This document shows positions 48,294-57,852 of a DNA stretch of 64,000 nt, one piece after another. Position 1 is the first letter of the stretch; each line of letters begins with the position of its first letter. The stretch covers positions 1,178,001-1,242,000 of the forward strand of contig NC_007908.1 of the NCBI RefSeq assembly GCF_000013605.1, read 5' to 3'. The notes under the pieces were generated by a model. That model was not told the DNA's origin. It saw only the letters and a list, made by a program, of their open reading frames with translations, and made no database searches. This DNA is from Rhodoferax ferrireducens T118 (lineage in GTDB: Bacteria; Pseudomonadota; Gammaproteobacteria; Burkholderiales; Burkholderiaceae_C). A program made the translations under genes and the position numbers.

Positions 48294-48494
48294 ATGAAGA
48301 ACTTGCGGGCTACGGGTGTTGGTGCGGTGTCTCTATTGGCCACCGGCGTCTCGTTGGCGCAAGGCGGCAACATGATGAACGGCGGTACCTGGGGAACCGG
48401 CTGGATGGGTGGCTACGGCGGGGGGTCGATGATCTTGCTGCTGATCGTCGTGGTCGCCCTCGTGGCATGGGTCGTCAAACGAGGCGATAAATAG
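48294..48494 (+). CDS. Small Gly/Met-rich membrane protein of the metal region
   Basis: 66 residues from ATG 48294, preceded by GGGGAAG. N-terminal signal-like segment (VGAVSLLATGVSLAQGG), a Gly-Trp-Met stretch NMMNGGTWGTGWMGGYGGG, and a membrane helix MILLLIVVVALVAWVV followed by KRGDK. Such mini-proteins often accompany copper-resistance genes; methionines could bind Cu(I), an inference. An upstream in-frame start at 48243 lacks a ribosome-binding site. Confidence 0.65.
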   Translation: MKNLRATGVGAVSLLATGVSLAQGGNMMNGGTWGTGWMGGYGGGSMILLLIVVVALVAWVVKRGDK

Positions 48495-48641
48495 GCGAAG
48501 GCCGCAACCCTGCCGTTTTGGACACTCGCCGGCACGCCGTGGCCGACCGCACGATCCATACCTTCCCGGTGCACCCGCAGACTGGCCAGGATCATGGTGG
48601 CAACAGCGCATTTTGAATAGGAACACTGATAAGGAAACAGA

Positions 48642-49025
48642 ATGAAAACAAGCGTTATTGAAGTTCACGACATGCTCTCGGTATTGAGCGTGGATGAAGT
48701 GGAAGAACGCATTGGCGCGGTTCCAGGTGTCGAGAGCGTTACTGTGAATTTTGCTGCGAGGAGCGCCACTGTGCGCTACGACGAAACGCGACTTGAGGTC
48801 GGCGACATCAAGTCGGCCGTGCGCCAGCGTGGGTATGAGCCCGTCGTGCCGAGCGCCTCGGTGAGAGCCGATTCCGCAACCGCCGTACGACAAGACAAAG
48901 CGGTGCCGTTGACGGCACCGACACCTGCCCCAGCCCCGTTGGCCGCAACACCCGAAGCCACGCCTGGGCCCGCCGATCTTGCAGGCAACAAACAAGAGGG
49001 CCAGGCGGCTTCGGACAAGATTTAG
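48642..49025 (+). CDS. HMA-like domain protein lacking the CxxC metal site
   Basis: 127 residues. Residues 1-68 form a heavy-metal-associated ferredoxin-like fold (VEERIGAVPGVESVTVNFAARSATVRYDE), but the loop normally M-x-C-x-x-C reads MLSVLS: S13 and S16 replace both cysteines. The rest is a Pro/Ala-rich tail. The HMA part is highly similar to the first 68 residues of the ATPase encoded 93 bases downstream, so one is a duplicate of the other. Confidence 0.8.
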   Translation: MKTSVIEVHDMLSVLSVDEVEERIGAVPGVESVTVNFAARSATVRYDETRLEVGDIKSAVRQRGYEPVVPSASVRADSATAVRQDKAVPLTAPTPAPAPLAATPEATPGPADLAGNKQEGQAASDKI

Positions 49026-49118
49026 GGTGGCACTCGTCTTGCCCAATTGCTACAAGGAGGCGGGTGCTGCCCCCAAACAAGGGCATTTGGCAATTGACTT
49101 GGCCACTAAGGAGATACG

Positions 49119-51674
49119 ATGAAGACGAGCGTTATTGCGGTGCGCGACATGTTGTCGGTATTGAGCGTGCTGGAAGTCGAAAAACGCATTGGCGAGGTGC
49201 GCGGTGTCAAAAGCGTTACCGTGAATTACGCGGCGGGCAACGCCACCGTTCGTTATGACGAAACCCAGCTGGAAGTCGGCGATATCAAGTCGGCCGTGCG
49301 CCAGCACAGTTACGAATCCGTCGCACCAGCCGCTGCTGCCGGTGAAGGCCATACAACACAGGGCGTCCCGCCGTCTACATCTAACGCCCCTGTGACGGAA
49401 ACTGCCCCGGACGCGCCTGCCGCCCCAGCAGTAGAACCGACCGCCGCCGGCACAATCTACACCTGCCCGATGCACCCCGAGATTCGCCAGGACCATCCCG
49501 GCAACTGCCCCAAGTGCGGCATGACGCTGGAGCCCGAACTGCCCAAGCTCGATGACGATGAAAATCCGGAGTTACGCGACTTCTCACGTCGCTTCTGGTG
49601 GACCCTGCCGTTGACAGTCATCGTCTTCGTCCTGGCCATGTTTGGCCATTTTCAGCATTGGATGGATGGGGGGGTGCAGAGCTGGGTTGAACTGGTTCTT
49701 GCAACACCGATTGTGTTGTGGGCTGGTTGGCCCTTCTTTGTGCGTGGCTGGCAGTCGGTGGTGAAACGCAGCCTGAACATGTGGACGCTGATCGGTCTGG
49801 GCACCGGTGCTGCTTACATCTATAGCGTTGCGGCCACCGTGGCACCCCAGATTTTCCCGGCCTCGTTCGTGTCCATGGGACGGGTTGCGGTGTATTTTGA
49901 AGCGGCGGCGGTGATCATTTCGCTCACCCTGATGGGCCAACTGCTGGAACTCAAGGCCAGGTCCCAGACCTCGGCGGCGATCAAGTCGCTGCTCGGACTG
50001 GCCCCCAAGACGGCGCGTCGCATTCTTCCCGATGGCACTGAGGAAGACGTGCCCCTGAGCAACGTCCACGTCGGAGATGCCCTGCGCGTGCGTCCGGGCG
50101 AAAAAGTGCCCGTGGACGGTACCGTGACCGAGGGCAGCAGCGCGGTCGATGAATCCATGCTGACTGGGGAACCCGTGCCGGTGAGCAAGCGACTGGGCGA
50201 CAAGGTGATCGGTGCGACGCTCAATACCAGTGGCGCCCTGGTCATACGGGCCGAAAAAGTGGGGTCCGCCACCATGCTGGCGCAGATCGTGCAAATGGTG
50301 GCCCAGGCGCAACGCTCCAGGGCGCCGATGCAACGCATGGCTGATGTGGTGGCTGGTTACTTTGTCGCCGCCGTCATGGTCATTGCCGTATTGACTTTCT
50401 CTGTTTGGGGGCTGTTCGGGCCGGAGCCGAGTTGGGTTTTCGGCCTCGTCAACGCGGTGGCGGTGCTGATTATCGCCTGCCCTTGCGCCTTGGGACTGGC
50501 GACGCCGATGTCCATCATGGTGGCCACCGGGCTGGGGGCCACGCGCGGTGTGCTGTTCCGCGACGCGGCGGCGATCGAGAACCTGCGCAAGATTGACACC
50601 CTCATCATCGACAAGACCGGCACCCTGACCGAGGGGCACCCGGCGTTCGATCGGGCGGTCCCTGCGGCAGGGTTTGAGGCCGACGAGGTACTGCGCCTGG
50701 CCGCGAGCCTGGACCAGGGCAGCGAGCACCCATTGGCCGAGACGATCGTTCGCGCAGCGCGCGAGCGTGGAATGACGCTGGACAAGCCGGAAAACTTTGA
50801 ATCCGCTTCGGGCATCGGCGTGCGCGCTCAGGTCGCGGGGCAGCAGCTTGCCCTTGGCAATAGCACCATGATGCAGCAGATCAATGTCTCGGTTGCGCCT
50901 CTCATGTCGCAGGCTGAAGGCTTGCGTGCTGAAGGTGCCAGCGTCATGCATCTGGCGGTCGATGGCAAGCTGGCCGGCCTGCTGGCGGTGTCCGATCCGA
51001 TCAAGCAGAGTACACCCGAAGCCTTGGCGACTTTAAAAGCGGCCGGCCTGCGCATCGTGATGGCCACTGGCGACGGCCTAACCACCGCCAAGGCCGTGGG
51101 GGCGCGACTGGGCATCGCAGAGGTGCATGGCGAAGTGAAGCCCGCTGACAAACTTCTGCTGGTGGAAAAGCTGCAAAAAGAAGGACGCATCGTGGCGATG
51201 GCCGGAGACGGCATCAACGATGCACCAGCGTTGGCCAAAGCGGATGTCGGCGTGGCCATGGGCACCGGCACCGATGTGGCCATGAACAGTGCACAACTTA
51301 CGTTGATCAAGGGTGATTTGCGCGCGCTCGCCACCGCGCGCTTGCTCTCCGAAGCGACGGTGGCCAATATGAAGCAAAACCTGCTGTTCGCCCTGCTCTA
51401 TAACGGGTTGGCGATTCCGATTGCGGCCGGCGTGCTGTATCCGCTGACCGGCTGGCTGCTCTCGCCCATGATCGCGGCCCTGACCATGAGCCTGAGTTCG
51501 GTTTCGGTGATTGGCAATGCGCTGCGCTTGAAGCGGACCAAACTGGCTGGCAACACTCAGCCTGGCAAGACTGCGGAAACTGCGGTGGTGCCTGACAAAC
51601 CCGCACCCGAAGAAACAGTCAAGGCTTCGGGTGCACCCAAAAACCAGGAGCCCGACAAGAGACCATCCGAGTGA
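49119..51674 (+). CDS. copA: P1B-type heavy-metal-transporting ATPase (copper/silver type)
   Basis: Inner-membrane metal exporter of 851 residues. Order: HMA-like domain with SVLS (S13, S16) instead of CxxC; Ala/Pro linker; a heavy-metal-binding motif YTCPMHPEI...PGNCPKCGM at 113-136; eight membrane helices; actuator TGEPVPV; CPC (C454-C456) in the ion pathway; phosphorylation D498 in [22 protein letters not shown] in LLYNGLAIP and MSLSS near the end fit the Cu(I)/Ag(I) subgroup. The C-terminus adds about 50 polar residues. Follows the stand-alone HMA gene. Confidence 0.93.
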   Translation: MKTSVIAVRDMLSVLSVLEVEKRIGEVRGVKSVTVNYAAGNATVRYDETQLEVGDIKSAVRQHSYESVAPAAAAGEGHTTQGVPPSTSNAPVTETAPDAPAAPAVEPTAAGTIYTCPMHPEIRQDHPGNCPKCGMTLEPELPKLDDDENPELRDFSRRFWWTLPLTVIVFVLAMFGHFQHWMDGGVQSWVELVLATPIVLWAGWPFFVRGWQSVVKRSLNMWTLIGLGTGAAYIYSVAATVAPQIFPASFVSMGRVAVYFEAAAVIISLTLMGQLLELKARSQTSAAIKSLLGLAPKTARRILPDGTEEDVPLSNVHVGDALRVRPGEKVPVDGTVTEGSSAVDESMLTGEPVPVSKRLGDKVIGATLNTSGALVIRAEKVGSATMLAQIVQMVAQAQRSRAPMQRMADVVAGYFVAAVMVIAVLTFSVWGLFGPEPSWVFGLVNAVAVLIIACPCALGLATPMSIMVATGLGATRGVLFRDAAAIENLRKIDTLIIDKTGTLTEGHPAFDRAVPAAGFEADEVLRLAASLDQGSEHPLAETIVRAARERGMTLDKPENFESASGIGVRAQVAGQQLALGNSTMMQQINVSVAPLMSQAEGLRAEGASVMHLAVDGKLAGLLAVSDPIKQSTPEALATLKAAGLRIVMATGDGLTTAKAVGARLGIAEVHGEVKPADKLLLVEKLQKEGRIVAMAGDGINDAPALAKADVGVAMGTGTDVAMNSAQLTLIKGDLRALATARLLSEATVANMKQNLLFALLYNGLAIPIAAGVLYPLTGWLLSPMIAALTMSLSSVSVIGNALRLKRTKLAGNTQPGKTAETAVVPDKPAPEETVKASGAPKNQEPDKRPSE

Positions 51675-51725
51675 GCGGACTACACCCGGCGCACCTCCAT
51701 TGAGTCCGAACCCACCAAGCTACCA

Positions 51726-53405
51726 ATGAATATAAATCCACTGGCGGGAAAGCTTGCCCAGCAGGCGATGCTGGTCAATGTGCCCAAACTCATCACGGCC
51801 TACTACTGCAATAGGCCGGACCCTTCGGCGCCCGGGCAAAGAGTCGCATTTGGCACTTCGGGACATCGCGGCTCAGCTTTCGATGTGTCATTCAACGAAT
51901 GGCATGTCCTTGCCATTAGTCAAGCCATTTGCGACTACCGCAAGCTGCAGGGTATAGATGGCCCGCTCTTTCTCGGGATCGACACGCACGCGCTGTCTGT
52001 GCCTGCCTGTGCCAGCGCGCTCGAAGTGCTGGCAGCCAACGGTGTGGAGGTCATGCTCTCCGAGCACGACGAATACACACCAACACCGGCAGTTTCTCAC
52101 GCCATACTCACCTACAACCGCAGCCGCACTGTGGGCTTCGCCGATGGCATAGTCATCACGCCCTCGCACAACCCGCCCGACAACGGCGGCTTCAAGTACA
52201 ACCCACGTAACGGCGGTCCGGCCGATAGCCAGATCACCGGATGGATCCAAGCCAGGTCCAATGCGCTTCTGGAAGGTGGCCTACAGGGCGTGCAAAAAAT
52301 CGCTTACGAGAAGGCCCTGCGTTCCCGTACCACCCACCGCCACAACTTCCTCAACGCTTACGTGAGCGATCTTGGCAACGTGCTTGATATGGAGGCGATC
52401 CGCGGCGCGAACATCCGCATGGGTGTCGATCCAATGGGTGGCGCCGGCGTTCACTATTGGGGCCAGATTGCCGAGCGCTATCGTCTCAATCTCACGCTTG
52501 TGAACGAAGTGGTTGATCCGACTTTCCGGTTCATGACGGTCGATTGGGATGGTCAGATTCGCATGGATCCGTCCTCGCCTTACGCCATGCAGAGTCTGAT
52601 CGGTCTCAAGGATCACTTCGACATCGCCTTCGCCTGTGACACCGACCATGATCGCCATGGGATCGTCACGCGAAACGCGGGCTTGCTGCCACCCAACCAC
52701 TATCTTTCGGTCGCCATTTTCTACCTCTTCCAGCATCGACCCCAGTGGAGCCAATATGCGGCGGTTGGCAAGACGGTGGTCAGCAGCCAGATGATTGATC
52801 GCGTCACGACAAAACTTGGCCGCAAGCTCTACGAGACGCCGGTCGGTTTCAAGTGGTTTGCGGCTGGATTGCTCGACGGCTCGCTGGGCTTTGGAGGGGA
52901 AGAAAGCGCGGGTGCCTCTTTTGTGCGTCTGGACGGCAGCGTCTGGACGACAGACAAAGACGGCATTGTCCCGGCTTTGCTGTCGGCAGAGATTAGCGCG
53001 CGCATGGGTCGTGATCCGGGTGAGATTTACCACGAGTTGGCGCGTGAGTTCGGTGAACATTTTTATGATCGGGCAGAGGCGTCCGCCACGCCGGATCAAA
53101 AACAAATACTGGCAAAACTCTCGCCGCAGCAGGTTCAATCTACAGCCCTGGCTGGCGAAAAAATCCAACGCATCCTGACCCAGGCACCTGGCAATGACGC
53201 CGCCATCGGCGGCTTGAAAGTGGTGGCAAAGAGCGGTTGGTTCGCGGCCCGTCCGTCCGGCACAGAAGAGATCTACAAAATCTATGCAGAGAGCTTTCGT
53301 GGCACCGACCACCTGCATCGCATTTTGGAGGAAGCTCAGACCATCGTCAGTGACGCGCTTGTAAAAGGGGGCGCCGCCAGAGTCGCGGACCCGGTGAAAT
53401 CATGA
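51726..53405 (+). CDS. pgm: Phosphoglucomutase (alpha-D-glucose-specific)
   Basis: Interconverts glucose-1-phosphate and glucose-6-phosphate; 559 residues. GTSGHRGSAF is near residue 43, the phosphoserine S147 lies in TPSHNPPDNGG, the metal loop is CDTDHDRHG, and the phosphate-binding RPSGTEEIYKIYAES is near the C-terminus. The length and TPSHNPPDNGGFKYN are those of the bacterial Pgm branch of the phosphohexomutases. Its last bases overlap the next gene (ATGA), coupling it to a glucan-hydrolase-like protein. Confidence 0.95.
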   Translation: MNINPLAGKLAQQAMLVNVPKLITAYYCNRPDPSAPGQRVAFGTSGHRGSAFDVSFNEWHVLAISQAICDYRKLQGIDGPLFLGIDTHALSVPACASALEVLAANGVEVMLSEHDEYTPTPAVSHAILTYNRSRTVGFADGIVITPSHNPPDNGGFKYNPRNGGPADSQITGWIQARSNALLEGGLQGVQKIAYEKALRSRTTHRHNFLNAYVSDLGNVLDMEAIRGANIRMGVDPMGGAGVHYWGQIAERYRLNLTLVNEVVDPTFRFMTVDWDGQIRMDPSSPYAMQSLIGLKDHFDIAFACDTDHDRHGIVTRNAGLLPPNHYLSVAIFYLFQHRPQWSQYAAVGKTVVSSQMIDRVTTKLGRKLYETPVGFKWFAAGLLDGSLGFGGEESAGASFVRLDGSVWTTDKDGIVPALLSAEISARMGRDPGEIYHELAREFGEHFYDRAEASATPDQKQILAKLSPQQVQSTALAGEKIQRILTQAPGNDAAIGGLKVVAKSGWFAARPSGTEEIYKIYAESFRGTDHLHRILEEAQTIVSDALVKGGAARVADPVKS

Positions 53406-54700
53406 ACACCGACAAACCCACGATTGACGCCGAGCTGGAATCGCTTCAACGCGATACCTTCCGCTACTTTCTGCTCTGGACCAATCCGCAAAATGGACTG
53501 GTGCTCGATAAGACTGCGGCGAATTGGCCCGCCAGCATTGCTGCCACCGGCCTCGCCCTGGCGGCGTATCCGGTCGCAGTTGAGCGCGGCTTCATCACGC
53601 GCGCAGCGGCAATCGGGATAGTACTGACCACACTGCGATTCTTTTGGAACAGCCCGCAAGGTCCCGAGCCCGACGCCACCGGTTACCAAGGCTTTTATTA
53701 TCATTTTCTCGACATGCAGACCGGACGGCGTGCCTGGCAATGCGAATTGTCGACTGTGGACAGCGCCATTCTGCTCGCCGGTGCGTTGACTGTTGGCGCC
53801 TATTTCAATGCGGATACGACTGAGGAAAAGGAAATACGCGCCGTCGCTGACGAACTTTATCGCCGTGCTGATTGGTCGTGGGCGCAAAACGGTGGCCTAA
53901 CGGTGACGCACGGTTGGAAGCCTGAAAGCGGATTTCTCGCGTACCGTTGGGAAGGCTACGACGAGGCGCTTGTACTGTATATCCTGGGACTCGGCTCGCC
54001 CACCCATCCGCTGCCGCAGAGCAGCTACGCAGCGTGGGCTTCCACTTACGAATGGAAAAATAGTTACGGATACGATTATCTTTACGCCGGGCCGTTGTTC
54101 ACGCATCAGATTTCGCATCTCTGGATCGATTTTCGTGGCATTCAGGACGCGTTCATGCGCGAAAAAGGCATCGACTATTTCGAGAACACCCGCCGCGCAA
54201 CCTATGTGCAGCAACAATACGCGATCGACAATCCGCTCAAGTTCGCGGGTTATGGCAAACACTGCTGGGGAATCACCGCGAGCGACGGCCCCGGTCCCGA
54301 GACCGTCAAAGTGAAAGGCATCGAGCGCCACTTCCTCGATTACGTGGGACGAGGAGTGCCATATGGACCCGACGATGGCACCATCGCGCCGTGGGCGGTG
54401 GTGGCGTCGCTACCGTTCGCGCCGGAGATCGTGTTGCCGGCAATCGACTTTCTGGTGCATGAGGTCGAACTGAAAACGGGCAATCCCTGCGGCTTCAAGG
54501 CAACGTTCAATCCGACCTACCCGCACAAGCGCAGCAATCCCCACGGCTGGGTATCGCCGTGGCATTACGGCCTGAATCAGGGACCGATCGTTTTGATGAT
54601 CGAGAATTACCGCACCGGTCTCTTGTGGCGGCTCATGCGAGATAGCTCTTATATCGCCAGCGGCTTGCAACGTGCGAGTTTTAGCGGCGGGTGGTTATGA
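53402..54700 (+). CDS. Glycoamylase-like (alpha/alpha)6 barrel protein, possible beta-1,2-glucanase
   Basis: 432 residues, no signal peptide. LQRDTFRYFLLWTNPQNGLV, the central ENTRRATYVQQQYAI and GLNQGPIVLMIENYRTGLLWRLM match the glycoamylase-like family (COG5368) that includes GH144 endo-beta-1,2-glucanases and the C-terminal domain of cyclic beta-1,2-glucan synthases. The absence of export signal distinguishes it from periplasmic GH144 enzymes. Coupled to pgm by a four-base overlap, suggesting a role with glucose-1-phosphate or intracellular glucan. Substrate not proven. Confidence 0.82.
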   Translation: MNTDKPTIDAELESLQRDTFRYFLLWTNPQNGLVLDKTAANWPASIAATGLALAAYPVAVERGFITRAAAIGIVLTTLRFFWNSPQGPEPDATGYQGFYYHFLDMQTGRRAWQCELSTVDSAILLAGALTVGAYFNADTTEEKEIRAVADELYRRADWSWAQNGGLTVTHGWKPESGFLAYRWEGYDEALVLYILGLGSPTHPLPQSSYAAWASTYEWKNSYGYDYLYAGPLFTHQISHLWIDFRGIQDAFMREKGIDYFENTRRATYVQQQYAIDNPLKFAGYGKHCWGITASDGPGPETVKVKGIERHFLDYVGRGVPYGPDDGTIAPWAVVASLPFAPEIVLPAIDFLVHEVELKTGNPCGFKATFNPTYPHKRSNPHGWVSPWHYGLNQGPIVLMIENYRTGLLWRLMRDSSYIASGLQRASFSGGWL

Positions 54701-54875
54701 CTCCAGCATGGCTGGGTGGTTTACCGACATTAATGTGAGCCACCGAACAGACTGTAGCGCCTAGCGCGATCATTGTGCGATTCGGGCTTTCGCTCGACCT
54801 ACGTCGGGCTGCCGCGCAGCGTAAATTGGCGCAGCGATGCCCGAGTCGTTCAATCAACCGATAGAGGAAACAATC

Positions 54876-55031
54876 ATGAATCGCCCACATCAACCATCTG
54901 TCATGCCAACGTCACCGAAACCCGTGGTGGCGAGCACCACCCACTACACCTGCCCGATGCATCCGGAAATTGACAAACCGCAACCCGGCAACTGCCCCAA
55001 ATGCGGGATGACGTTGGTTCCGGTTGCCTGA
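54876..55031 (+). CDS. Stand-alone heavy-metal-binding mini-protein
   Basis: 51 residues from ATG 54876, preceded by AGAGGAAAC. The C-terminal half reads [10 protein letters not shown]...[16 protein letters not shown], nearly the same as residues 113-139 of the P1B ATPase at 49119. The first 25 residues are polar and proline-rich. Proposed soluble metal chaperone or buffer; inferred from motif only. Confidence 0.75.
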   Translation: MNRPHQPSVMPTSPKPVVASTTHYTCPMHPEIDKPQPGNCPKCGMTLVPVA

Positions 55032-55072
55032 AGTTCAAGCTGCCTGGCTATGAAATCTGACATCCTCTTTCA

Positions 55073-55213
55073 TCAGATCGAATAACTGCCGGTGACATCA
55101 ATAGTGACGGCCTGACCAATCTGGTCGTACTCGGTGGAGACGACAAAGTCCTAGCCTTCTTGCAGTCGGCAACTTCGCATGGAACATTCCTGGCGCCGCA
55201 ACACTTGAACTAG
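55073..55213 (+). pseudogene. FG-GAP/VCBS-repeat protein relic
   Basis: Reads AGDINSDGLTNLVVLGGDDK then VLAFLQSATSHGTFLAPQHL before TAG. The GDINSDGLTNLVVLG core matches FG-GAP/VCBS repeats (GDxNxDGxxDLVV) of exported beta-propeller proteins. There is no start codon, ribosome-binding site or second repeat, so this is a fragment of a lost gene. Confidence 0.5.
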
Positions 55214-55576
55214 GCGAACCTGTTCGACGCCCGCCCAAGGACCGCGCTCGATAGCACGCAATCGAAGAATGACTGGTATAGAGCAGGCAGATCGGACTGT
55301 TGTATGACCGGAACGTGTCTTCAGGAGCCAGCCAACCCTCTCCGAAGCCGACTGCCAAAATTGAGCGTCTGCAATGGAGGAAAACGTAGACCCGGTACGC
55401 GTGAGGAGTCATTCGAGGTCCGGAATCCAATGGCAAGTCTCCATTTAGAGTCATTCGCCAATGCCCGCTTTGGAGCAACAGAAACTCTGTTCTTTTAGAG
55501 CCTCAAACAGGTTGATCTTTCTCGACCCGTTTCTTCCCACTCGGTGCTGATGTGTGCGATACGGGTGGCGCTCCTT
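55214..55576. other. Gene-free stretch of 363 bp
   Basis: No frame with a ribosome-binding site or recognisable motif was seen on either strand. Probably debris continuing from the FG-GAP relic. Confidence 0.5.
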
Positions 55577-56107
55577 TTACAGTTCCGAAGCGTCTTTAAC
55601 AACGTGTGCTACGTAAATGACGAGCATCGTGCATTGACTGGGGGATTGCGATAGATGTGCCAGCACATCGAACTCTCCCGCCACCCAGACAACCGATCGC
55701 TGTGTCGTTTCGTTTTCTGCGTTGTCACTGGAAGCAAGTCCGGCACCGTATTTCGATTCCATATCTGAGACTAGAGTCGCAAAAGAAGACTGATCGTCGC
55801 ACAGACGCTCAGTCGAAGTCCAGCGCTGCTCGATGCGATTGACGCGTTTGTCCCTCAAGTAAAACGTAGTCTCAAACGGCAATCCTGACACTGGCGTGCT
55901 CGGCAGCGCCCACAGACCGCGCAGACCATGTGGACCCAATGCGGGTTTACGCACCCGATGGGCGGCGGCAAAAATCGCCTGTAACTCGGACTCGGTGATT
56001 CCCAGCAGCGTACCGTCAAGTGGTCGTTGCGCATGCGATTGCAGCGCTCCCAGTAGCAGCGCTCCCAGCAAAACTGAGCGAATCTCAAAGACATATCGGG
56101 CATTCAT
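55577..56107 (-). CDS. Exported conserved hypothetical protein
   Basis: 176 residues from ATG 56107, with a signal peptide (VLLGALLLGALQSHAQ). Mature part: GTLLGITESELQAIFAAAHR then FETTFYLRDKRVNRIEQRWTS and a C-terminal region with VVWVAGEFDVLAHLSQSPSQC. The GITESELQAIF/FYLRDKRV pattern recalls small periplasmic proteins of Comamonadaceae, but I cannot name a family. No good ribosome-binding site. Divergent from the DUF3014 gene across an AT-rich 200-base spacer. Confidence 0.65.
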   Translation of the reverse strand: MNARYVFEIRSVLLGALLLGALQSHAQRPLDGTLLGITESELQAIFAAAHRVRKPALGPHGLRGLWALPSTPVSGLPFETTFYLRDKRVNRIEQRWTSTERLCDDQSSFATLVSDMESKYGAGLASSDNAENETTQRSVVWVAGEFDVLAHLSQSPSQCTMLVIYVAHVVKDASEL

Positions 56108-56190
56108 TTGGAACAATTTCGCCGGTTGCGTCAAGTAGCGGTTTCGGAATGTCAAATCAAGTGTGGCCTGAATACATATTATGGTAGATA

Positions 56191-56206
56191 ATATTTGCAC
56201 AAATAT
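56191..56206. promoter_or_regulatory. AT-rich 16-bp inverted repeat between divergent genes
   Basis: ATATTTG, CA, CAAATAT: perfect 7-bp arms in the promoter region shared by the genes starting at 56107 (minus) and 56307 (plus). Could be an operator for either; no regulator assigned. Confidence 0.35.
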
Positions 56207-56306
56207 AATTGCATGAAAATGTCATAGGCTCACGGGAGGTTCGAGCTGAGGCACGGATCTACGCCACTTTGGATCGAGGTTGGAACAGGAGCAATGCGAG
56301 GACTTC

Positions 56307-57155
56307 ATGAAGCATTTGTCAAGATGGCTCTTTGCGGGCTTCCTTTTGGTTTGCCTTGGCGGCGGTGCATACCTATGGTGGCAGCATGGGCAAGGTGTAG
56401 CACCAGTTCCAGAACCAGCGCCGGTCGCAGCAGCGCCTTCAGTCACGGAACCGACGCCTCCCGCCAAGCCGCTGATCCGTCATCCCATTGAAGCGCTTCA
56501 GCCATCACTTCCCGAGCTAGCCGGACTGCCGGCAGTCGGCGATTCGGGCAACTTGGTAAAGGATGCCTTGATCGACTTGCTCGGTCGAAGGGCGGTGCTT
56601 TCGTTCCTGACTATCGACGACTTCGTGCGCCACCTCGTGGTCACCGTCGATAGCCTGGCTAGGGGACACGCAGCGTCCCGTTTGTGGCCGGTGCTGCCCA
56701 CGCCCGCCCGCATCCTGGTCGTCGAACATCGCGATGGCACCTATCTGGCCGATGGCAACGCCGATCGCTACACGCCATTTGTCCGATTCAGTACGTCGGT
56801 CGATACGGTCAAGGCCGCTGCGCTGTATGTGCGGCTGTATCCGCTCTTCCAGCAGGCCTACGAGGAACTCGGCTATCCGGGCAAATACTTCAACGATCGC
56901 TTGATTGAGGTCATTGACCAACTTCTGGAAACGCCTGAACTGACGGGGCCAGTCAAGTTGACGTTAACCCAAGTACAGGGACCGATTCCAGTGACGAGAC
57001 CCTGGGTCAGGTACGAATTCGCGGACCGTTCACTGGAGTCCCGCCCGGCCGGACAAAAGATACTTCTCCGGATGGGTAGCGCGAATGCTCGTCTGCTCAA
57101 GGCCAAACTGGCGGAGTTTCGCGCGCGCATTGCGACTCGCAACGCGGATCGATGA
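56307..57155 (+). CDS. DUF3014 membrane-anchored periplasmic protein
   Basis: 282 residues from ATG 56307 (GAGGAC before it). One N-terminal membrane segment (about 7-27), a Pro/Ala linker, then the DUF3014 region: LVKDALIDLLGRRAVLSFLT, VTVDSLARG, RYTPFVRF, LYPLFQQAYEELGYPGKYFN and PVKLTLTQVQGPIPV. The family is widespread in Proteobacteria with no established function. Confidence 0.85.
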   Translation: MKHLSRWLFAGFLLVCLGGGAYLWWQHGQGVAPVPEPAPVAAAPSVTEPTPPAKPLIRHPIEALQPSLPELAGLPAVGDSGNLVKDALIDLLGRRAVLSFLTIDDFVRHLVVTVDSLARGHAASRLWPVLPTPARILVVEHRDGTYLADGNADRYTPFVRFSTSVDTVKAAALYVRLYPLFQQAYEELGYPGKYFNDRLIEVIDQLLETPELTGPVKLTLTQVQGPIPVTRPWVRYEFADRSLESRPAGQKILLRMGSANARLLKAKLAEFRARIATRNADR

Positions 57156-57512
57156 CTACGCTATCTGGGTCTTTTGTCGCTGGCTGAATTGGCCTGTCTT
57201 GGAAGGATTTTCGATCAACTGATTTGGACCGATGAGAACGAACTCGACCCCAACGGGCGCAAAGGATAGATAAGGATTGCGCTTCTCAGCGCCGATCCAA
57301 TGCTGCGACAACTGCGACTTACAGAATGGGACGATCCCCTGGAAAAGCCGCAGGAGGCGACAGACAAATCCCGACCAATGCATCGGACATCCAAACCATT
57401 GCGATTAACTGAAAAGTGAACACTCAGGTGGCAATCGAAAGGCGCTCGACTCAGGTCTGAGGTGCAGTGGAACGGGCAAACGATGGTACTTGGCCGATTT
57501 CCGCTCGGCGTT
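57156..57512. other. Gene-free stretch of 357 bp
   Basis: Only short frames without motifs or translation signals. A minus-strand frame 57156-57383 reads protein-like pieces (FAPVGVEFVLIGPN) but has no plausible start; I do not call it. Confidence 0.5.
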
Positions 57513-57749
57513 TCACCAAAGCGCCGAGTCGCGCATATCCATCAATCGCCTGCGCTGACGATTGCGCAACCATACTCCCAAAACCCAAGCGACCACAATA
57601 ACGCCGAGTCCCGCGCCCACCATGACTCCTGTAGAAACCCAACCGCTAGTCGCGCCGGAGGTCCACAGTTTCAGCGTCCCCAGCCCCAGCGCGGTAGCCA
57701 ATACGATAATTCCGGTTGCAAGTCTCATCCCTGAACGCGCTTTCTGCAT
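57513..57749 (-). CDS. Small two-helix membrane protein
   Basis: 78 residues from ATG 57749; a TTG at 57803 would add 18 residues and bring the start close to the structured RNA candidate upstream. Hydrophobic segments lie at about 9-30 and 41-60, with a basic tail LRNRQRRRLMDMRD. No family recognised. It is the first frame downstream of the RNA element at 57853-57942. Confidence 0.55.
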   Translation of the reverse strand: MQKARSGMRLATGIIVLATALGLGTLKLWTSGATSGWVSTGVMVGAGLGVIVVAWVLGVWLRNRQRRRLMDMRDSALW

Positions 57750-57852
57750 TTCACTGCGGAATATGATAATCGGACCTGCGCCGGCCTGCCTCGTTTTCGC
57801 CAAAGGTGCTCATGTACAGGACATGTGATTGCCGTTTCACTCACTTATTCAC

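Noticed and set aside
49584-50951. 455-codon minus-strand frame over the P1B ATPase
   Set aside because: His/Arg-rich shadow translation of a well-supported ATPase gene.
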